Made by a program: the position numbers and the translations under genes. Positions 60,825 through 64,000 of a stretch of DNA of 64,000 nt are shown piece after piece (positions within the stretch are counted from its first letter, which is position 1; every line of letters starts with the position of its first letter). The stretch spans positions 62,001 to 126,000 of the forward strand of contig NZ_JACHIA010000001.1 of the NCBI RefSeq assembly GCF_014202995.1. The letters are read 5' to 3'. The DNA is from Longimicrobium terrae (lineage in GTDB: Bacteria > Gemmatimonadota > Gemmatimonadetes > Longimicrobiales > Longimicrobiaceae). Below the pieces are notes generated by a model that did not search any database, was not told the DNA's origin, and saw only the letters and a program-made list of their open reading frames with translations.

Positions 60825-62396
60825 ATGGCAACTCCGTCCACCGCGTCACCCGCTTCGCCGAACATGGACACGCCCGAGCGCCTGCTGATCGACGATCTGC
60901 TGATGAGCCGGGTGAACGAGGTGAACTACCTCGTCGCGCCGGGTACGCCGGCGTACCGCCCCATCGTCCGCTTCTTTCACCAGCGCTATGAGTCCGGCGA
61001 AACCGGCTGGCTGTGGCCGGGCGAGGTGGCCGCCTTCATCCGCGCGAATCATCCCCATCACCCCGCGTACTCGGACGAGGAGTGCGAGGCGCACCTGAAA
61101 CAGCTGGAGGCGTGGGGCGTCCTGACGTCGGAGCAGGACGTCAACCAGGCGCGGACGATCGAGGAGTTCGTGCGGGCGGCGCGGCGCTACCAGATCAGCG
61201 AAACGGCGCGCGTAATTGAGTCGATGGTCATCCGCCTGGCGCAGCAGGATGGGTCGCGCGGGTCGCTGGACACCACGCGCCTCGCCCGCCTGCGCGACGC
61301 GCTCTTTGAACTTGGCCGCGTGCTGGCGGATCTGGATCCCGCGCGCGCCCCGCACGACGTCCTCCGGCGCGTGGAAGGATTGTGGAACGCGGCGGACGAC
61401 GCGCGGCGGGAAATGCGCGAGCAGGCCGTGCGCTACATGCGCGAGCTGGAGCACGACCGCATGCCCACCGCGGCGGATCTGGTCGTATTCCTCAAGTACA
61501 AGCGGATGCTGCGCGACTATCTGGACGAGTTCGCGCTCGGCCTCAAGGACTTTGTGGAGCGCACGCGCGACCTGTTCGACGACTGGGCCGCCGCCGGGCT
61601 GGACGTGCGCCTCGCGGCCGCGCTCGCCCGCAACGAGCGCGAGCGCAAAGCCGATCTGCGGCCGGAAGAGGAAGTCCGCGCCGTATTCGAGGGACAGATC
61701 CGCTCGATGCGCGGCTTTTCGGCCCGCGGCGGCGACGCGGAGATCCTCCAGGGGCGCACCACCGCGCGCGTTCGCGGCCTGGTGGAGCAGATCGAGCGCG
61801 TGGTGACGGAGCGGCGCAACGCCCTGAACCGCGCCCGCGATCTGCGCCTGCTGGCCCAAGCCTTTCGCCGCGCGGAATCGGATGATGACGCGCACCGGCT
61901 CGCGTCCGCCGCGTTCGGGTGGGGCACGCCGCGCCACATGCGCGCCTACAACGCCGATGCCGCGGCGGAGCTGGACCCCGGCGCCTCCGTCTGGCTGCAG
62001 CCGCCGTGGGACGTGGAGCTTCGGCCGCGGGTGCGGGGAAATCCCAGCTTTCGCGCGGTCACGCCCATGGCGGATCGCGGCATCCAGAAAGCGGAACTCC
62101 GCGCGCGCGTGCTGGAGCAGAAGCGGGCGGAGTCGCGCTTCTGGGATACCGTCTTCGGCGATGGCGATCTGGCGCTGGACGGCCTCGCGCTGCGCTCGCC
62201 GGGCGACCGCTCGCGCGTGGTGCGCCTGGTGCGCGACTGCCTGCGCTCCCCCGACCGCCACGTGCGCCTGACGGACGGATCGCGCGTGGAGATCCTGCCG
62301 CCGGACGATCCGCGGCAGATCGCGGAGATCGCCGCGCCGGACGGCTTTCTGTACCTCCGCGCCTTTCGCCTGCGCCGCACGCCCTCCGCGCCATGA
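60825..62396 (+). CDS. jetA: Type II Wadjet protein JetA (DUF2397/TIGR02677 family)
   Basis: 523 residues. It matches the TIGR02677/DUF2397 family by order and features: 'VNEVNYLVAPGTPAYRPIVR' near the N-terminus, a long winged-helix-like and helical body ('FLKYKRMLRDYLDEFALGLK', 'FVERTRDLFDDWAAAGLDVR') and a basic C-terminus. In Wadjet systems JetA is the kleisin-like subunit that joins the SMC-like motor JetC, and the complex with nuclease JetD cuts closed circular plasmids. The start at 60825 is preferred; an ATG at 60864 is possible. It overlaps jetB by 4 nt. Upstream in-frame sequence is noncoding. Confidence 0.85.
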   Translation: MATPSTASPASPNMDTPERLLIDDLLMSRVNEVNYLVAPGTPAYRPIVRFFHQRYESGETGWLWPGEVAAFIRANHPHHPAYSDEECEAHLKQLEAWGVLTSEQDVNQARTIEEFVRAARRYQISETARVIESMVIRLAQQDGSRGSLDTTRLARLRDALFELGRVLADLDPARAPHDVLRRVEGLWNAADDARREMREQAVRYMRELEHDRMPTAADLVVFLKYKRMLRDYLDEFALGLKDFVERTRDLFDDWAAAGLDVRLAAALARNERERKADLRPEEEVRAVFEGQIRSMRGFSARGGDAEILQGRTTARVRGLVEQIERVVTERRNALNRARDLRLLAQAFRRAESDDDAHRLASAAFGWGTPRHMRAYNADAAAELDPGASVWLQPPWDVELRPRVRGNPSFRAVTPMADRGIQKAELRARVLEQKRAESRFWDTVFGDGDLALDGLALRSPGDRSRVVRLVRDCLRSPDRHVRLTDGSRVEILPPDDPRQIAEIAAPDGFLYLRAFRLRRTPSAP

Positions 62397-63586
62397 ACAG
62401 CAGCGACGTCGCGCGCGGCGCCGACTTCCGCCTGTGCGCCGAAGCGCTCATCGACAGGCCGATGATCACGGCCGCGGACGACCGGGCGCTGCTCGAGAAA
62501 ATCCGCCGGCACCAGCCCGCGCTGCAGGCCGCGTTCGGCCGGGTGACGGGGTGGCGCGTGCTGGCGCACCCGGAGTTCGCGCGGCTGGTCAAGACGCCCG
62601 CGCGGGCCGAGGCGTCGCACGGGCTGTCGTGGGCAAAAGGGAAGCTGGATTACGCGCTGCTGGCGTGGGTGCTGTGGTACGGCGAGCACACGGGCGGCCG
62701 CAAGTTCACCGTCAGCCAGATCGCGGACGAGATCCGGCTGCGCAGCGCCGGCCCAGACGACGCGGCGGTGGATTGGACGTCGCACGCGCAGCGGCTGGCG
62801 GCGCGCCGCGTCTTTCGCGGGCTGGAAGGGATGGGTGTCCTCCGGCTCCAGGACGGCAGCGTGGACGAGTGGGCGGACGAGAACGGCAAGCGCGACGCGC
62901 TGTACGCATGGGGCGCGGCGGCGTGGCGCATCCACGTCGCCCTCCCCGCGGCAGAGCTGGAGCGGCTGGCGGAGGGCCGGTCCGCGTCCGCCTCCCCCGC
63001 CCCGCCGGACGGCACGGACGAGATCCGCCTGTACCGCGCGCTCCTCCTCAACCCCGCGCTCTACCGCCGCGACGACCCCGCCGCCTTCCGCCTGCTGGAC
63101 GCGCCGGAATCTCTGGCGCGCGTCATTCAGAACCTGGCCTACCTCACCCGCTGGGAACTGGAGGTGACGGCGGAGTACGCGCGCGTTCTTCGCCCCGCGC
63201 GCTCCGACGATGCCGTGCAGACGCCCATCCCCGTCACGTCGGGGCTTGATCACGCCGTGCTCTGCTTCTGCGGCCTGCTGCGTGACCGGCAGGCGGCGGG
63301 GCGGCTGGTATCCGCCGGCGACGAGTGCTTTCTGATCGACCAGAGCCGCGTCTGGCAGGACGTGGATGAACTGCAGAAGCGCCACGGTGCCAAGTGGGGC
63401 AAGACGCTGCGCGAGCAGAAGGTGAGCGCGCTCGCGGATGATGTCGTCGCCCAGATGAAAGCGTGGGGGCTGATGCGCGACACCGACGAGCCCGGCCAGT
63501 ACCTGGTGCTCCCCACCGCCGCCCGCCTCGCCGCCCACTACGCGGACGACAGGACGCAGGATCGCGACGAGGACTCAGAGGATTGA
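62393..63586 (+). CDS. jetB: Type II Wadjet protein JetB (DUF2398/TIGR02678 family)
   Basis: 397 residues. The pattern fits TIGR02678/DUF2398: an N-terminal helical part ('DRALLEKIRRHQPALQAAFG', 'LDYALLAWVLWYGEHTGGRK'), winged-helix-like middle ('TVSQIADEIRLR', 'RRVFRGLEGMGVLRLQDG') and an acidic end. JetB is the KITE-like subunit of the SMC complex that scaffolds JetC and JetA. Coupled at both ends: 4-nt overlap with jetA, and its TGA shares one base with the ATG of jetC. Confidence 0.84.
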   Translation: MNSSDVARGADFRLCAEALIDRPMITAADDRALLEKIRRHQPALQAAFGRVTGWRVLAHPEFARLVKTPARAEASHGLSWAKGKLDYALLAWVLWYGEHTGGRKFTVSQIADEIRLRSAGPDDAAVDWTSHAQRLAARRVFRGLEGMGVLRLQDGSVDEWADENGKRDALYAWGAAAWRIHVALPAAELERLAEGRSASASPAPPDGTDEIRLYRALLLNPALYRRDDPAAFRLLDAPESLARVIQNLAYLTRWELEVTAEYARVLRPARSDDAVQTPIPVTSGLDHAVLCFCGLLRDRQAAGRLVSAGDECFLIDQSRVWQDVDELQKRHGAKWGKTLREQKVSALADDVVAQMKAWGLMRDTDEPGQYLVLPTAARLAAHYADDRTQDRDEDSED

Positions 63587-64000
63587 TGCAGTCGGACTTC
63601 TTTGCGCTGACCGGAATGCCGCCGCGCATGCAGGCGCTGCTGGACGCCATGCACGCCGGCGATCCGGACCGCTGGCTGCCGCGCCGTCTGATCCTGCAGA
63701 ACTACTGGCTGTTCGAGGAGCCGGAGATCTTTCACTTCGGGCGCGGCAACCTGATGCTCACCGGGCAGAACGAGTCCGGAAAATCCACCGTGCTCGTCAC
63801 CGCCATCACGCTGGTGCTGGACATGATGCTCACCCCCGACCGGGTGGACACCTTGGGCAGCAGCGACCGATCCATCCGCTACTACCTGATCGGCAAGGAC
63901 GACGCGCAGGAAGGCAGCCCCAACTGGCACCGCGAGCGCACGGCGTACATCGCCCTAGAGTTCGAGCGCGGCGCGTCCGGCGTGCACCAGACCATCGGCA
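63586..64000 (+). CDS. jetC: Type II Wadjet SMC-like ATPase JetC (N-terminus only; window ends)
   Basis: 138 codons before the window edge. The opening 'YWLFEEPEIFHFGRGNLMLT' leads to a Walker A 'GQNESGKSTV' (~62-71), as in the TIGR02680 SMC-like family of type II Wadjet. The gene shares one base with the jetB stop. The coiled-coil body, C-terminal ATPase half and the nuclease gene jetD are expected beyond 64000 but not seen. Confidence 0.85.
   Translation, partial: MQSDFFALTGMPPRMQALLDAMHAGDPDRWLPRRLILQNYWLFEEPEIFHFGRGNLMLTGQNESGKSTVLVTAITLVLDMMLTPDRVDTLGSSDRSIRYYLIGKDDAQEGSPNWHRERTAYIALEFERGASGVHQTIG

Overview
The window looks like chromosomal DNA from a high-GC, Gram-negative (two-membrane) bacterium, most likely a Gemmatimonadota member close to Longimicrobium. 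This is an inference. It rests on pinensin-type lanthipeptide precursors, lipopolysaccharide-type genes (heptosyltransferase-like, MsbA-like, Kdo-kinase-like), many signal peptides and lipoboxes, and families of long structured intergenic repeats. No tRNA, rRNA, CRISPR array or complete insertion sequence was seen.

Layout. 1-3.8 kb: a very large beta-helix surface lipoprotein, cut by the window edge. 4-24 kb: mostly housekeeping genes, namely an AlaC-type aminotransferase, an outer-membrane barrel, two BON-domain proteins, a MobA-MobB fusion overlapping MoeA (molybdenum cofactor), dodecin, an inositol-phosphatase-family enzyme, a 3-methyladenine DNA glycosylase overlapping a giant NYN/LOTUS/RG-rich RNA-metabolism-type protein, an acyl-CoA-synthetase-like ligase and a UvrD/PcrA helicase. 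23.7-25.5 kb: a lower-GC island with one AIPR-type phage-defence gene. 25.6-36.1 kb: a minus-strand surface-glycan cluster with 4-nt translational overlaps: GT9, two asparagine-synthetase-like paralogues, two GT4 glycosyltransferases, a DegT sugar aminotransferase and an MsbA-type ABC exporter. It is followed by a PorX-like response regulator and a Kdo-kinase-like protein.

39.5-49.1 kb is an accessory region of visibly lower and mixed GC. It holds a two-TM beta-domain protein, a small regulator facing a promoter that carries four half-sites at exact 15-bp spacing, a 79-aa protein family present as one intact copy, one nonsense copy and one relic, two orphan pinensin-like precursors, a beta-lactamase-family lipoprotein, a frameshifted lipoprotein, repeated promoter-proximal elements and a compact promoter-to-terminator unit with a 40-codon hydrophobic ORF. 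49.1-53.2 kb: a SWIM-zinc-finger/SNF2 helicase pair. 53.5-60.6 kb: a metallophosphoesterase, an HExxH membrane protein and a string of small minus-strand genes resembling an immunity or accessory cluster, including a duplicated small-enzyme-like gene. 60.8-64.0 kb: the start of a type II Wadjet anti-plasmid operon (jetA, jetB, start of jetC).

Four intergenic repeat families run through the window: a ~400-bp mosaic (three large copies plus a related tandem pair), a 'CACGGAGG' repeat (two copies, one fused to a ten-copy 8-bp array), a 'CAAGGGTCAGGGGTGCGGG' element confined to the accessory region, and a terminator-like hairpin module tied to the 79-aa family.
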